Shown here piece by piece: positions 1 through 8,349 of a DNA stretch of 64,000 nucleotides. The notes under the pieces were generated by a model, which was given only the letters and a program-made list of their open reading frames with translations, was not told the DNA's origin and ran no database searches. The DNA comes from JBGVSA01 sp049840475 (GTDB taxonomy: Bacteria > Pseudomonadota > Gammaproteobacteria > Burkholderiales > Rhodocyclaceae), in assembly GCA_049840475.1 (NCBI GenBank), contig JASGKX010000001.1:1240001-1304000 (forward strand). The letters run 5' to 3'. The position numbers were made by a program, and so were the translations under genes. The stretch's first letter is position 1; the number at the start of each line of letters is the position of its first letter.

Positions 1-886
1 GGCCGATGTTGTCCGTCTCGGGCGTGACCATCAACGATTTGACCGTGTATTGCAGGCGACGCTTTTCAATGTCCTTGTCGATCAACGGCTCGTTCTTCGC
101 GAGGTTGTCGATGCAGGCATCGGTCTGCGCAACGCATTCCTTCACTGCGCGATTGATCGCACGCACCAGTCCCGTCACCGCCTGCGGCTTGTCCTTTGCG
201 AGCTGGCGCGACACCAGCACGCCGTTGCTGTACAGGTCCAGTCCGTGGTCGTTGTAGTAGATCCAGCGGATGTCGCGATCCGGGTCGACCTTCATCGCCA
301 CGAGGTTCATGTAGCTGGTGGCCGAGAATACGGCGGAGGCGTCCACCTGGCCGCGCAACAGCATCTGCTCCTGCAGGTTGGGTGCCATGTTGATCCACGT
401 GACCTTGCTGTCGTCGATGCCATTTTTCTTCGCCAGCGCGGTGAATACCTTCAGCGCGGCGGCGCCGGCGGGCGAGCCGAGCTTCTTGCCTTCCACGTCC
501 TTGAGCGACTTGATCGGGCTGTCGGCTTTGGCGATCAGCGCGAAGGGCGCGCGGTTGTAGAACATGTACACCATCACCGGTGCCTGCTCGGGGCGCACGG
601 CAGCGTTCTGCACGATGGCGTTGATGTCGCCGAAGCCGGCCTGATAGGCGCCAGTCATCACACGCGTCACGCTCGCCGCCGAACCTTCGCCCTGGTCGAT
701 GGTGACGTCGAGCTTCTCGTTCTTGAAATAGCCCTTGTCCAACGCCCAGTAGAACCAGGCGTGCACGCCCTGGATTTTCCAGTCGAGCGTGAACTTGATC
801 TTGGTGGTTTCCTGCGCCACGGCGGGCGGAGCCGCGACGACGCCGAGCGCGAGGCTGACGGCGATAGCGGAAAGTGCGCGTTTCAT
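1..886 (-). CDS. ABC transporter substrate-binding protein, NMT1/SsuA-like (C-terminus cut by window edge)
   Basis: This is a periplasmic receptor for an ABC importer of the NMT1/THI5/SsuA type. The first 295 codons are present and the stop lies outside the window. The start ATG at 886-884 is followed by a Sec signal peptide (MKRALSAIAVSLALGVVAAP, cleavage likely after PAVA). The family signature follows: 'WFYWALDKGYFKNEKLDV', then 'QGEGSAASVTRV' and 'AGFGDINAI'. It is a clear paralogue of the receptor at 4059-5090, which shares 'ALDKGYFK/AQDKGYFK', 'DQGEGSAAS' and 'GFGDIN'. It lies 46 nt downstream of the ring-opening amidohydrolase on the same strand, so the two are probably co-transcribed. 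The ligand is unknown; a ring or ureide nitrogen compound is inferred from context. Confidence 0.88.
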   Translation of the reverse strand, partial: MKRALSAIAVSLALGVVAAPPAVAQETTKIKFTLDWKIQGVHAWFYWALDKGYFKNEKLDVTIDQGEGSAASVTRVMTGAYQAGFGDINAIVQNAAVRPEQAPVMVYMFYNRAPFALIAKADSPIKSLKDVEGKKLGSPAGAAALKVFTALAKKNGIDDSKVTWINMAPNLQEQMLLRGQVDASAVFSATSYMNLVAMKVDPDRDIRWIYYNDHGLDLYSNGVLVSRQLAKDKPQAVTGLVRAINRAVKECVAQTDACIDNLAKNEPLIDKDIEKRRLQYTVKSLMVTPETDNIG

Positions 887-932
887 ATGCATCCTTTCGG
901 GAACGCAAGGGAGGGAAAAATTCGCGGTGCCA

Positions 933-2042
933 TCAGGCCCGCAGGATCAGTGCAAACGGGCCGCCGCCAGCGGGGCCCTGATGTTCGGCGCCTCCCGACA
1001 CGTACAGCGCGGTATCGCCCAGCACCGAAGCCATTGCCGCGCCGACCGCCGCGCGCGCGTGCCGCGTGGCGTTGATGTCGGAGTCATCAAGCATGGTGTG
1101 GCGCGTGCCGCGAATGCGCCCGTCAGGTGAGGCTTCGGCCTTGGCGAATAGGTTGACCACCCGCTCGCGCAAGGCTTGCGGATGACGGTCGGGGTCGATG
1201 TCGAAGTCCTCGCGCAAGCAACGGCGCAGGTCGCTCACGTCAATGGCGTCCTGCATCAGCCCATGTGCGATCACGTAGTCGCTGTGCGCGGCGTCGCTCA
1301 TGCCCATCACGATGACCACGTTGTTGTCGAGTTCGATGCCAGCAGAGGTTGACGCCCGCGCCGAATAACGGGACCAGTCGTGCTGGATGTGCTCGTCGCG
1401 TAGCGCTGCGGCGTCGATTTCGTTCAGTGCACAGGCCACGCCCAATGCCGAAGCGGCCCGCGAGGCGCCCATCGATTCATAGGTGTCGCGCGTGGCGGTG
1501 TCGCAGCCCCGTAACTGTGCGTCGCGCATCTTTCCGGCCGTCAGCAGCGGGCACTTGATCTGCACGAAGTGCACGTCGTCGATCGAGCCGATACCCGCGT
1601 CGCGCATGGCCTCAGTCACGGCGTTGGCCGTGGCGTGCACTTGCGCGAGACGGCCGATTTCTTCTGGTGCGAAGTCACGCGTGAAGGCCACGCCCACGGC
1701 CAACCGCTTGCTGCGCGCAGCGGGCGGCGCGGGTTCCTGGCGTCGTGCAAACACCGTGAAGTGCGGTGACAGAACCCCTTCCGTGCCGCCGGACATCACC
1801 AGTGCGACGCGTCCATGCACCGCAACGGGGTCGATGCCCAAACGCGGTGCAAGCAGTGCGCACCAAGTCTGTGTGGCGTAGTCGCGGGTGAAGTCGTTCA
1901 CACACCCGTTGCCTTCTGTCTTGCCCATCACTGCGACGATGTCCTCGGCGCGCAGTGCACCGTTGTCCAACAGGGTCTGCACGCCGGAAAGATCGCCCGG
2001 ACCGCTGCACGGAATCTTGAGAACATCGACGCGCTGGGACAT
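933..2042 (-). CDS. Ring-opening amidohydrolase, cyanuric acid amidohydrolase / barbiturase family (AtzD/TrzD-like)
   Basis: This 369-residue enzyme hydrolyses a cyclic amide bond. Family members open cyanuric acid (giving carboxybiuret, then biuret) or barbiturate (giving ureidomalonate). The protein has the family's threefold internal repeat with three Ser-Lys dyads: K41 in 'MGKTEGNGCVND' with S84 in 'MSGGTEGVLSPH', K163 in 'VQIKCPLLT' with S233 in 'ARASTSAGIEL', and K301 in 'LFAKAEASPDG' with S349 in 'YVSGGAEHQGPAGGGP'. Length and motif order match AtzD/TrzD as I remember them. I chose ATG 2042 because it starts just before the conserved 'VDVLKIP'; a TTG at 2057 is in frame. It is divergent from a LysR gene. 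A biuret-hydrolase-like enzyme nearby favours cyanuric acid as substrate, but barbiturate cannot be excluded. Confidence 0.87.
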   Translation of the reverse strand: MSQRVDVLKIPCSGPGDLSGVQTLLDNGALRAEDIVAVMGKTEGNGCVNDFTRDYATQTWCALLAPRLGIDPVAVHGRVALVMSGGTEGVLSPHFTVFARRQEPAPPAARSKRLAVGVAFTRDFAPEEIGRLAQVHATANAVTEAMRDAGIGSIDDVHFVQIKCPLLTAGKMRDAQLRGCDTATRDTYESMGASRAASALGVACALNEIDAAALRDEHIQHDWSRYSARASTSAGIELDNNVVIVMGMSDAAHSDYVIAHGLMQDAIDVSDLRRCLREDFDIDPDRHPQALRERVVNLFAKAEASPDGRIRGTRHTMLDDSDINATRHARAAVGAAMASVLGDTALYVSGGAEHQGPAGGGPFALILRA

Positions 2043-2176
2043 GTCGTGGCACCGCAAAAGAGACGAGACGGCATCAATCTTGCGTTGGCCGGTGCATCAA
2101 TTCCATTGCCAAGTTCGCACCGATGCGTTCGCTTTTCGGCAACGCTCGATGCATGGCCCAACACTCTGGTCGTGCC

Positions 2177-3083
2177 ATGTCCCTACAGTACCTGCGCATC
2201 TTCAACTACATCGATGCCATCGCCCGCAGCGGTTCGATCCGCAAGGCGGCCGAGGCGCTGTTCATCACGCCTTCGGCGCTTGACCGCCGCTTGCAGGACC
2301 TCGAAGACGACCTGGGCGCCGTGCTCTTCGAGCGCCACGCGCGGGGCATGCGCCCGACGGCGGCGGGGGAGTTGTTCCTCAAGCATGCGCGACATCAGCG
2401 TGCCGACTACGAGCGCCTGCGCACGGACATCGGCCATCTGCAGGGCCTGCATCGTGGCACGGTCGAACATTGCGGCCAGCCAGGCGTTGGCGTTCTCGTT
2501 GTTCCCCGACGTCATCACGCAGTTCCGTCAAGGCAATCCGGGCATCAACTTCAGCGTGCGTATCTGCGATCACACCAGCGTGATCCAGTCCTTGCGGGAC
2601 TTCGAAGCCGACCTCGGACTGGTCTACAACGTGCAGCCCTCGGCCGACATCAGCCCCTTGCTGGAAGTCGAACAGCGCCTGTGCGCGGTGATGGCGGAAA
2701 GCCATCCGCTGGCACAGCAGCCAGACCTGCGCATGCGCGACTGCCTGCGTTATCCGCTGGCGCTGCCCGACGTGAGTCTGGGTGGGCGCATGTTGCTCGA
2801 CGCGTTTTTTGCACGAAGTTCGCTGTCGCCCAACGTGGTGCTCGAATCGAACTCGTTCGAGATGCTGCGCAACTTCGTGCGTGGCAATGACGCCGTGTCG
2901 TTCCAGATCCAGGTCGGCACGGCGCTGGCGCGCGTGCAGGACGGTGTCACCGCACGCCACGTCGACGACCGCGGGCTGGGTTCGCGTCCGCTCACGCTGG
3001 CCCAGCTCAAGGGCCGCCATCTGCCACTGCCGGCGATGCGCTTTGCCCAGACACTCAGCGAGGTGTTGTCCGAAGCTGAGTAA
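2177..3083 (+). pseudogene. LysR-type regulator of the ring-cleavage island, frameshifted as sequenced
   Basis: The N-terminal winged helix-turn-helix is clear ('MSLQYLRIFNYIDAIARSGS' then 'KAAEALFITPSALDRRLQDL'). About 95 codons in, the frame is lost near 2466, where GGTCGAAC would read as the normal linker 'GTVDIAASQALAF' if one A were removed. The effector-binding domain then continues in the next frame to the stop at 3083 ('VITQFRQGNPGINFSVRI'). The corrected protein is 301 residues, normal for the family. It sits between the divergent ring-opening amidohydrolase and the rightward catabolic genes, the usual place for their regulator. As given it encodes only a DNA-binding fragment; a sequencing error is quite possible. 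Confidence 0.8.
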
Positions 3084-3225
3084 GCCCGTTCATGCCGTGC
3101 CCGTACCGCGCCGTGTGGCGTGGTGGGGACGCTGTTTTTTCCGTTCCGAGCGTTGCCGAAAACGCAACGCTTCATTGAATAACCAGCAGCAGACCGAATC
3201 GCCCTGCCGCTTTACGCTGGAGCCC

Positions 3226-4062
3226 ATGTCAGCCATGAACCCACCCTCTCGCCACGCAACGCCCCATCGTTTTGGCGCCCGCCACAACGCGTGGCAGGGC
3301 GACACGCAGCAGGTGAGCCTAGTGCGCGAAGCCACGCCGCCGCGCCGCCTGCGCTTTGCCGCCGAGGACCGGGCCATGGAGATCGACCTTGGCCGCAGCG
3401 CCATCGTCGTGGTCGATATGCAAAACGATTTCTGCCATCCGCAAGGCTGGTTCGGACAACGTGGCATCGACATCACCGCGTGCCGTCGTCCGATCCCCAC
3501 GCTGTCGCGGCTGGTGCCAGCGTGGCGCGCGGCAGGCGGCCGCGTGCTGTGGCTCAACTGGGGCATCCGTGCCGACCGCGCCAACTTGCCGCCGACGATC
3601 CATTACAAGGCGACCGGTGGGGACCCGGCTGTGGTCGGGTACGGCGAGGTGTCGCCCGAAGACCATGGCCCTTCGTTGGTGCAGGGCAGTTGGGGTGCCG
3701 CGCTGGTCGACGGGCTCGACGCCGCGCCGCAAGACCTGCTGGTGCACAAGCATCGCTTGTCCGGTTTCTTCGACAGCGACCTGGACGGCGTGCTGCGCGC
3801 GCAGGGCATCACCACTTTGCTGTTCGCCGGCATCAACACCGACCGCTGCGTGTACTCAACGCTGCAGGACGCCGCCTTCCTCGGCTACGACTGTCTGCTG
3901 GTGCGCGATGCGTGCGATACACCGTCGCCCGCGCACGTGACCGACGCCATTCATTTCCTCGTGCGCCTGCTGCACGGATTCATCACCGACAGCACGGCGC
4001 TGGCTGCCGCGCTGGAAGCACTCCCTCCCCCGATCGACCCAACCATGAAGGACGCATCATGA
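3226..4062 (+). CDS. Isochorismatase-like cysteine hydrolase (biuret hydrolase / RutB-like amidohydrolase)
   Basis: This 278-residue cysteine hydrolase has an extra N-terminal stretch of about 55 residues before the core. The catalytic triad is visible: D64 in 'IVVVDMQNDFC', K175 in 'VHKHRLSGFF' and C208 in 'GINTDRCVYST'. The Lys-Cys spacing of 33 is the same as I recall in RutB and in biuret hydrolase BiuH. The family includes biuret, triuret, ureidoacrylate and carbamoyl-sarcosine amidohydrolases. Next to a cyanuric-acid-type ring opener, hydrolysis of biuret or a ureido product is the simplest inference. Starts at 3226 and 3235 are both possible. Its TGA overlaps the ATG of the next gene by 4 nt, so translation is likely coupled to the solute receptor. 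Confidence 0.82.
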   Translation: MSAMNPPSRHATPHRFGARHNAWQGDTQQVSLVREATPPRRLRFAAEDRAMEIDLGRSAIVVVDMQNDFCHPQGWFGQRGIDITACRRPIPTLSRLVPAWRAAGGRVLWLNWGIRADRANLPPTIHYKATGGDPAVVGYGEVSPEDHGPSLVQGSWGAALVDGLDAAPQDLLVHKHRLSGFFDSDLDGVLRAQGITTLLFAGINTDRCVYSTLQDAAFLGYDCLLVRDACDTPSPAHVTDAIHFLVRLLHGFITDSTALAAALEALPPPIDPTMKDAS

Positions 4063-5090
4063 AGATTGCCCGTTCCTGTTCGGCGCTGTTGTTCGCGCTC
4101 GTTGCTTCCGTGTCGCTGCTGCCCGGCGTGGCCAGCGCGCAGACCAAGATCAAGATGGTGCTCAACTGGAAGTACGAAGGCGCCCAGGCGTGGTTTTTCT
4201 ATGCGCAGGACAAGGGCTACTTCAAGGCAGAAGGGCTCGATGTGCAGATCGACCAGGGCGAAGGCTCCGCCGCATCGATTCCGAAAGTGGCCAGCGGCGC
4301 TTACAACGCCGGGTTTGGCGACATCAACGCGCTGATCGACCTGGCCTCCAAGCAGCCAGCCGTTGCGCCTGTCGGCGTGTACATGATCTACAACGTCACG
4401 CCCTTCGTCGTGGCGGTGAAGTCCGGCAGCCCGATCAAGGCGCTCAAGGACCTTGAAGGCAAGAACATCGGCGGCCCCGCCAACGATGCCGCGCTCAAGC
4501 TCTTCCCGCTGGTTGCCAAGGCCGCGAAGGTGGACGCCTCGAAGGTGAACGTCACCAACATGGCGGCCAACCTGCGCGAGCCGATGCTGATGCGCGACCA
4601 GATCGACGGCGCATTCGGCTACGCGCTGACAGTGGAATTCGCCGCCAAGGCGATCGGCATGAATCCGGACAAGGACCTTCGCTTCATCAACTACGCGGAC
4701 TACGGCATCGACTCGTATTCCAACGCGGTGTTCTTCTCGCAGTCGTTCATCAAAGAGAACCCGAAGGCGGTGCAGGGCTTTCTGCGCGCGCTCAACCGCG
4801 CCATCACCGAAGTCGTTGCCAACCCCGATGCCGGCATGGATTCAGTGATGAAGCGCGAGCCGCTGCTCAAGCGCGACATCGAAAAGGAAAAGCTCATCGC
4901 CACCTTCAAGACGCAGATGAGCCACCCGGAGATCGCCAAGATCGGTTTCGGCGACGTGGATGAAGAACGCCTCAAGCGCAACATTTCCGCCGTCGTCGAA
5001 CTCGGCAACCTGAGCCGTTCGCCCGCGCCGGTGGAAGTCTTCAATCGCAGCTTCCTGCCACCCCGTGCAGAACGCGCGACTGCTTTCTGA
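4059..5090 (+). CDS. ABC transporter substrate-binding protein, NMT1/SsuA-like
   Basis: This 343-residue periplasmic receptor has a signal peptide ending 'PGVASA' and a mature start 'QTKIKMVLNWKYEGAQAWFF'. Family signatures are 'AQDKGYFKAEGLDVQ', 'DQGEGSAASIPKV' and 'AGFGDINALI'. It overlaps the hydrolase upstream by ATGA and is followed by the SDR 19 nt later. The matching ATPase and permease are at 7480 and 8346. The receptor at 1-886 is its paralogue, so one membrane complex may be served by two receptors with different ligands. The ligand is not known; a nitrogen ring compound or its ureide is inferred only from the neighbours. Confidence 0.9.
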   Translation: MKIARSCSALLFALVASVSLLPGVASAQTKIKMVLNWKYEGAQAWFFYAQDKGYFKAEGLDVQIDQGEGSAASIPKVASGAYNAGFGDINALIDLASKQPAVAPVGVYMIYNVTPFVVAVKSGSPIKALKDLEGKNIGGPANDAALKLFPLVAKAAKVDASKVNVTNMAANLREPMLMRDQIDGAFGYALTVEFAAKAIGMNPDKDLRFINYADYGIDSYSNAVFFSQSFIKENPKAVQGFLRALNRAITEVVANPDAGMDSVMKREPLLKRDIEKEKLIATFKTQMSHPEIAKIGFGDVDEERLKRNISAVVELGNLSRSPAPVEVFNRSFLPPRAERATAF

Positions 5091-5109
5091 GCTTTACGGA
5101 GACGACAAG

Positions 5110-5901
5110 ATGGATCTCGGACTCAAAGACAAGGTTGTTCTCATCACCGGCCCGGCCAAGGGCATGGGCAGCGCGGTGAGCCTGGCATTCGCCCGCGAGG
5201 GCGCAAGGCTGGTGCTGGTCGGGCGTGACCTGGCCGCCATCGAACCGGTGGCGACCGAGGCCCGCGCGCTGGGTGTCGATGCGATCGTGCTGGCCTGCGA
5301 CATCACGCGTGGCGAACAGGTCGCCACGATGACGCGTCACGCGCTTGAACACTTCGGTCGTGTCAACGTGCTGGTCAACGTGGCCGGCGGGTCCGGCCCC
5401 ATCGGCAAGACTGGCTGGGAAACCACGCAGGACGAGTTCGAGCAGATCGTACAACTCAACATGACCGGTTGCTTCAACACCATGCAGGCCGTGTTGCCGG
5501 GAATGATCGAGCGGCGCAGCGGCAAGGTGGTGAATGTCGGTGGCACGTTCGGCATGCGCGGGCGGGCCGGGCGCATGGCGTATTCGGCCAGCAAATGGGG
5601 TTTGCGCGGCATCACCAAGAGCTTTGCGCTCGAAGCCGGCCCCCACGGCATCAACGTGAACTGCGTGGCGCCCGGCATGGTCGACGGCCCGCGCTTCCGC
5701 GAAAAAGTGTGCGCGAACATGGCGCAGAAACTCGGCATCAGCGTTGAAGAAGCCATGGAACGCCACGCGCAGGACTACGCGTTGCGTCGCGTTTCGACCG
5801 ACCAGGATGTCGCCAACGCCTGCCTGTTCCTCGCCAGCGACGTGTCGCGCCAGATCACCGGTGTCAACCTGCCCGTCGATGGCGGCTGGGCAATGCTGTG
5901 A
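5110..5901 (+). CDS. Short-chain dehydrogenase/reductase (SDR), NAD(P)-dependent
   Basis: This 263-residue classical SDR has the cofactor motif TGxxxGxG ('ITGPAKGMGSA'), the 'NVAGG' motif after strand 4, and the active-site 'YSASKWG' holding the Tyr and Lys. The C-terminus ends 'GVNLPVDGGWAML', typical of the family. It probably oxidises an alcohol or reduces a carbonyl of a pathway intermediate; the substrate cannot be read from sequence. A Shine-Dalgarno 'GGAG' lies 8 nt before the ATG at 5110. It sits inside the catabolic operon between the solute receptor and the cyclic amidohydrolase. An oxidoreductase is not needed for simple cyanuric acid hydrolysis, which argues that the real substrate carries a side chain or a reduced or oxidised ring. 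Confidence 0.85.
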   Translation: MDLGLKDKVVLITGPAKGMGSAVSLAFAREGARLVLVGRDLAAIEPVATEARALGVDAIVLACDITRGEQVATMTRHALEHFGRVNVLVNVAGGSGPIGKTGWETTQDEFEQIVQLNMTGCFNTMQAVLPGMIERRSGKVVNVGGTFGMRGRAGRMAYSASKWGLRGITKSFALEAGPHGINVNCVAPGMVDGPRFREKVCANMAQKLGISVEEAMERHAQDYALRRVSTDQDVANACLFLASDVSRQITGVNLPVDGGWAML

Positions 5902-5929
5902 GCATGCGCACCACCCCCTCCCCTCGTAC

Positions 5930-5946
5930 CCCCGCCGTGTGCGGGG
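5930..5946 (+). other. Small GC hairpin between SDR and amidohydrolase genes
   Basis: CCCCGC and GCGGGG form a 6-bp stem with loop CGTGT in the 71-nt gap. There is no T-run, so it is more likely an mRNA processing or stability element than a terminator. It may have no function. Confidence 0.25.
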
Positions 5947-5972
5947 CATGACAGCAGATAAAGAGAATCCAC

Positions 5973-7448
5973 ATGCCTACAGTTGATCTCGTCATTCGCG
6001 GCGGCAAGGTCGTATCGCCGGACGCCATCATTGAAGCTTCGGTCGCCATCGACGGCGGCAAGATCGTTGCCGTCGGCCACGACGACCTCATGCCCGCTGG
6101 CCGCGAGGAATTCCGCGCCGATGGCAAATACCTGTTGCCGGGCGCCATCGATAGCCACGTGCACTTTCGCGATCCGGGCTATCCGCACAAGGAAACCTGG
6201 GCCTCGGGTTCGGCCGCGGCGGCGTGCGGCGGTGTGACGACGGTGTTCGACATGCCCAACACCAAGCCCGCGACGGGCACTGTCGAAGCGCTGCAGATGA
6301 AGCTGCGCGCAGCCGAGGCGTCGTATGTCAACTTCGGCATTCACGCCCTGCTCGGCGACGACACGGTGGAGCGGCTGGAAGACCTGCTCGACAACGGCGC
6401 GACGAGCTTCAAGGCTTTCGTCGGCAACACCTTTGGCAACCTGCCCGCGCCGACCGACGGCGCGTTGCTGGAGGCGTTCGAAATTCTCGCGCCGCTTGGC
6501 ATCCGCACCGTGGTGCATGCCGAAAACTCTTCGATCATGGCGCGCCGCCAGCAGCGCATGAGCGCGGCCGGCCGCATCGATGCACAGGCACATCTGGCAG
6601 CCCGGCCGGAGGTCTGCGAGATCGAAGCGGTGAGCCGCATCATTCATTTTTCAGAATGGACCGGTGCGCGTGTGCACATCGCCCACAAAAGCTCGGCGGA
6701 TGCGCTGTGGTTGGTGCGCGAGGCCAAGGCGCGCGGCGTCAACATCACCGTCGAGACCTGCCCGCAATACCTGCTGCTCAACACCAGCGACGTGCTGCGT
6801 CTGGGCGGCGTGCTGCGCCTGAATCCGCCCATCCGCGATGCCCGTCACAACCAGCCGCTGTGGGATGCACTCATGGACGGCACGGTCAACATGATCGCCA
6901 CCGACCACGCGCCGCACGCCATCGAAGAGAAGGTGCGCGAGAACATCTGGGAATGCGACTGCGGCTTCCCCGGCGTCGAGACGCAGATGGCGCTGATGCT
7001 GTCGGAAGTGAACAAGGGCCGTGCCTCGCTCATGGACTACGTGCGCTGGAGTGCGGTGGCGCCGGCCAAGGCGTGGGGTCTGTACGGCACCAAGGGCGTG
7101 ATCGCCACGGGTGCGCATGCCGACATCGCCATCGTCAACATGGACCACCGTGGCGTGCTGTCGCACGGCAAGCTGCAAACCATCAGCAAGCTGTCGCCGT
7201 GGAATGGCCGGTCGGTGCAGGGCTATCCGCTGCACACGCTGGTGCGCGGCCGCTTTGTCATGCGCGACGGTCAACTGGTTGCCGACGCGCGCGGCTGGGG
7301 CAAGTCAGTCAAGGGCATCCAGAAGATGCCTACGCCGCAACCGCGCAACGTTGAAGCGGCCATGAAGAACATCCTCAAGGCTCCCGCCGGGGCCCCGCAG
7401 AACGCGCTGCCGCAGGTCGATGCGGTAACGCCCGCCGATGCGCGATGA
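5973..7448 (+). CDS. Dihydroorotase/allantoinase/dihydropyrimidinase-type cyclic amidohydrolase
   Basis: This 491-residue amidohydrolase hydrolyses cyclic amides such as hydantoins, dihydropyrimidines, allantoin or dihydroorotate. Metal ligands are visible: 'DSHVHFRDPGY' (HxH), a likely carboxylated lysine in 'SFKAFVGN', a histidine in 'VVHAEN', another in 'HIAHKSS', and the catalytic Asp in 'IATDHAPHA'. The 'HxHFRDPG' form points to the dihydroorotase/allantoinase side of the family. The C-terminus runs about 40 residues past the barrel, with a Pro/Ala-rich tail. It is the second ring-cleaving hydrolase in the island besides the AtzD-like enzyme. Essential pyrimidine synthesis is unlikely to be its role, because it sits among transporter and catabolic genes. 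The substrate is open. Confidence 0.85.
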   Translation: MPTVDLVIRGGKVVSPDAIIEASVAIDGGKIVAVGHDDLMPAGREEFRADGKYLLPGAIDSHVHFRDPGYPHKETWASGSAAAACGGVTTVFDMPNTKPATGTVEALQMKLRAAEASYVNFGIHALLGDDTVERLEDLLDNGATSFKAFVGNTFGNLPAPTDGALLEAFEILAPLGIRTVVHAENSSIMARRQQRMSAAGRIDAQAHLAARPEVCEIEAVSRIIHFSEWTGARVHIAHKSSADALWLVREAKARGVNITVETCPQYLLLNTSDVLRLGGVLRLNPPIRDARHNQPLWDALMDGTVNMIATDHAPHAIEEKVRENIWECDCGFPGVETQMALMLSEVNKGRASLMDYVRWSAVAPAKAWGLYGTKGVIATGAHADIAIVNMDHRGVLSHGKLQTISKLSPWNGRSVQGYPLHTLVRGRFVMRDGQLVADARGWGKSVKGIQKMPTPQPRNVEAAMKNILKAPAGAPQNALPQVDAVTPADAR

Positions 7449-7479
7449 GTCGCACCCACCAGCCCGGAGGCACCCAGCC

Positions 7480-8349
7480 ATGACCCGCTCCTTCATCGAA
7501 CTCTCGGACGTCACGCTGCGCTACGGCAGCAGTGACAATCCCGAGGCCACGCTGGCATTGGCGCGCACGGATCTCGTCATCGACGAAGGCGACTTCGTTG
7601 CACTGGTGGGCCCCAGCGGCTGCGGCAAGTCCACGATTCTGAAATTGATCGGCGGCCTGCTGGCGCCGAGTTCGGGCGGTGTCATCGTGAACGGCCGCGA
7701 GGTGGGTGACCCGCGTCGCGCACGCATCGGGTTGGCTTTTCAGAATCCGACGATGCTGCCGTGGCTGACGATCCGCGACAACGTGATGATGCCGCTGAAG
7801 ATCGTCGAGCCCTTCCGGCACGAATACCGCGCGAAGAAGAAAGGCGAATTCGCCGAACGCGCAGAAGCGCTGCTGGCTGCGGTGGGGCTCACGGGCTTTG
7901 GCAACAAGCGCCCGTGGCAACTCTCGGGCGGCATGCTGCAACGCGCCTCGCTGTGCCGTGCGCTGATCCACGAACCGCAGCTGCTGTTGCTGGACGAACC
8001 GTTTGGCGCGCTCGATCAATTCACGCGTGAAGAACTGTGGGCGACCTTGCAGCAGTTGTGGATGGACAAGCGCCCGACCGTGCTGCTGGTGACGCACGAT
8101 CTGCGCGAAGCGGCCTACCTGGCCAATCGCATCTGCGTGATGAGCGCGCGCCCCGGTCGCATCCTCGAGGATCGCGTGGTGGACTTCCCCCGCCCGCGTA
8201 ACGTCGAGATGAGTTACGCGCCGGCGTTCTCCGAACTCGTGCAGGCCTTGCGCATGCGTATCGCCGAGGCGCGCTCGCCGGTATCGCCCGCCGTTGCCGC
8301 CGCACCTGCCACGCCGACTCTCGAACCCGCTGAACAAGAGGCCGCATGA
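7480..8349 (+). CDS. ABC transporter ATP-binding protein, SsuB/TauB/ThiZ type
   Basis: This 289-residue ATPase carries Walker A 'GPSGCGKST', signature 'LSGGMLQRASL', Walker B 'LLLLDEPFGALD' and H-loop 'LLVTHDLREA'. The arrangement is typical of ATPases paired with NMT1/SsuA receptors. A strong Shine-Dalgarno (CCGGAGG, 7464-7470) supports the ATG at 7480. The stop overlaps the start of the permease gene (ATGATGA), so the subunits are translationally coupled. A tail of about 25 residues after the nucleotide-binding domain is Ala/Pro-rich. Together with 8346-9140 and the receptor at 4059 it makes a complete importer for the island substrate. Confidence 0.93.
   Translation: MTRSFIELSDVTLRYGSSDNPEATLALARTDLVIDEGDFVALVGPSGCGKSTILKLIGGLLAPSSGGVIVNGREVGDPRRARIGLAFQNPTMLPWLTIRDNVMMPLKIVEPFRHEYRAKKKGEFAERAEALLAAVGLTGFGNKRPWQLSGGMLQRASLCRALIHEPQLLLLDEPFGALDQFTREELWATLQQLWMDKRPTVLLVTHDLREAAYLANRICVMSARPGRILEDRVVDFPRPRNVEMSYAPAFSELVQALRMRIAEARSPVSPAVAAAPATPTLEPAEQEAA

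Noticed and set aside
2782..3225. N-terminal extension of the island cysteine hydrolase
   Set aside because: The frame is open upstream, but it overlaps the LysR coding region and gives basic low-complexity sequence; ATG 3226 or 3235 fits the family.
5041..5949. Long open frame opposite the SDR gene
   Set aside because: No domain pattern and no ribosome site; the SDR on the other strand has all its motifs.
7375..8337. 320-codon frame opposite the ABC ATPase gene
   Set aside because: It only mirrors the ATPase codons; composition is typical of a shadow.
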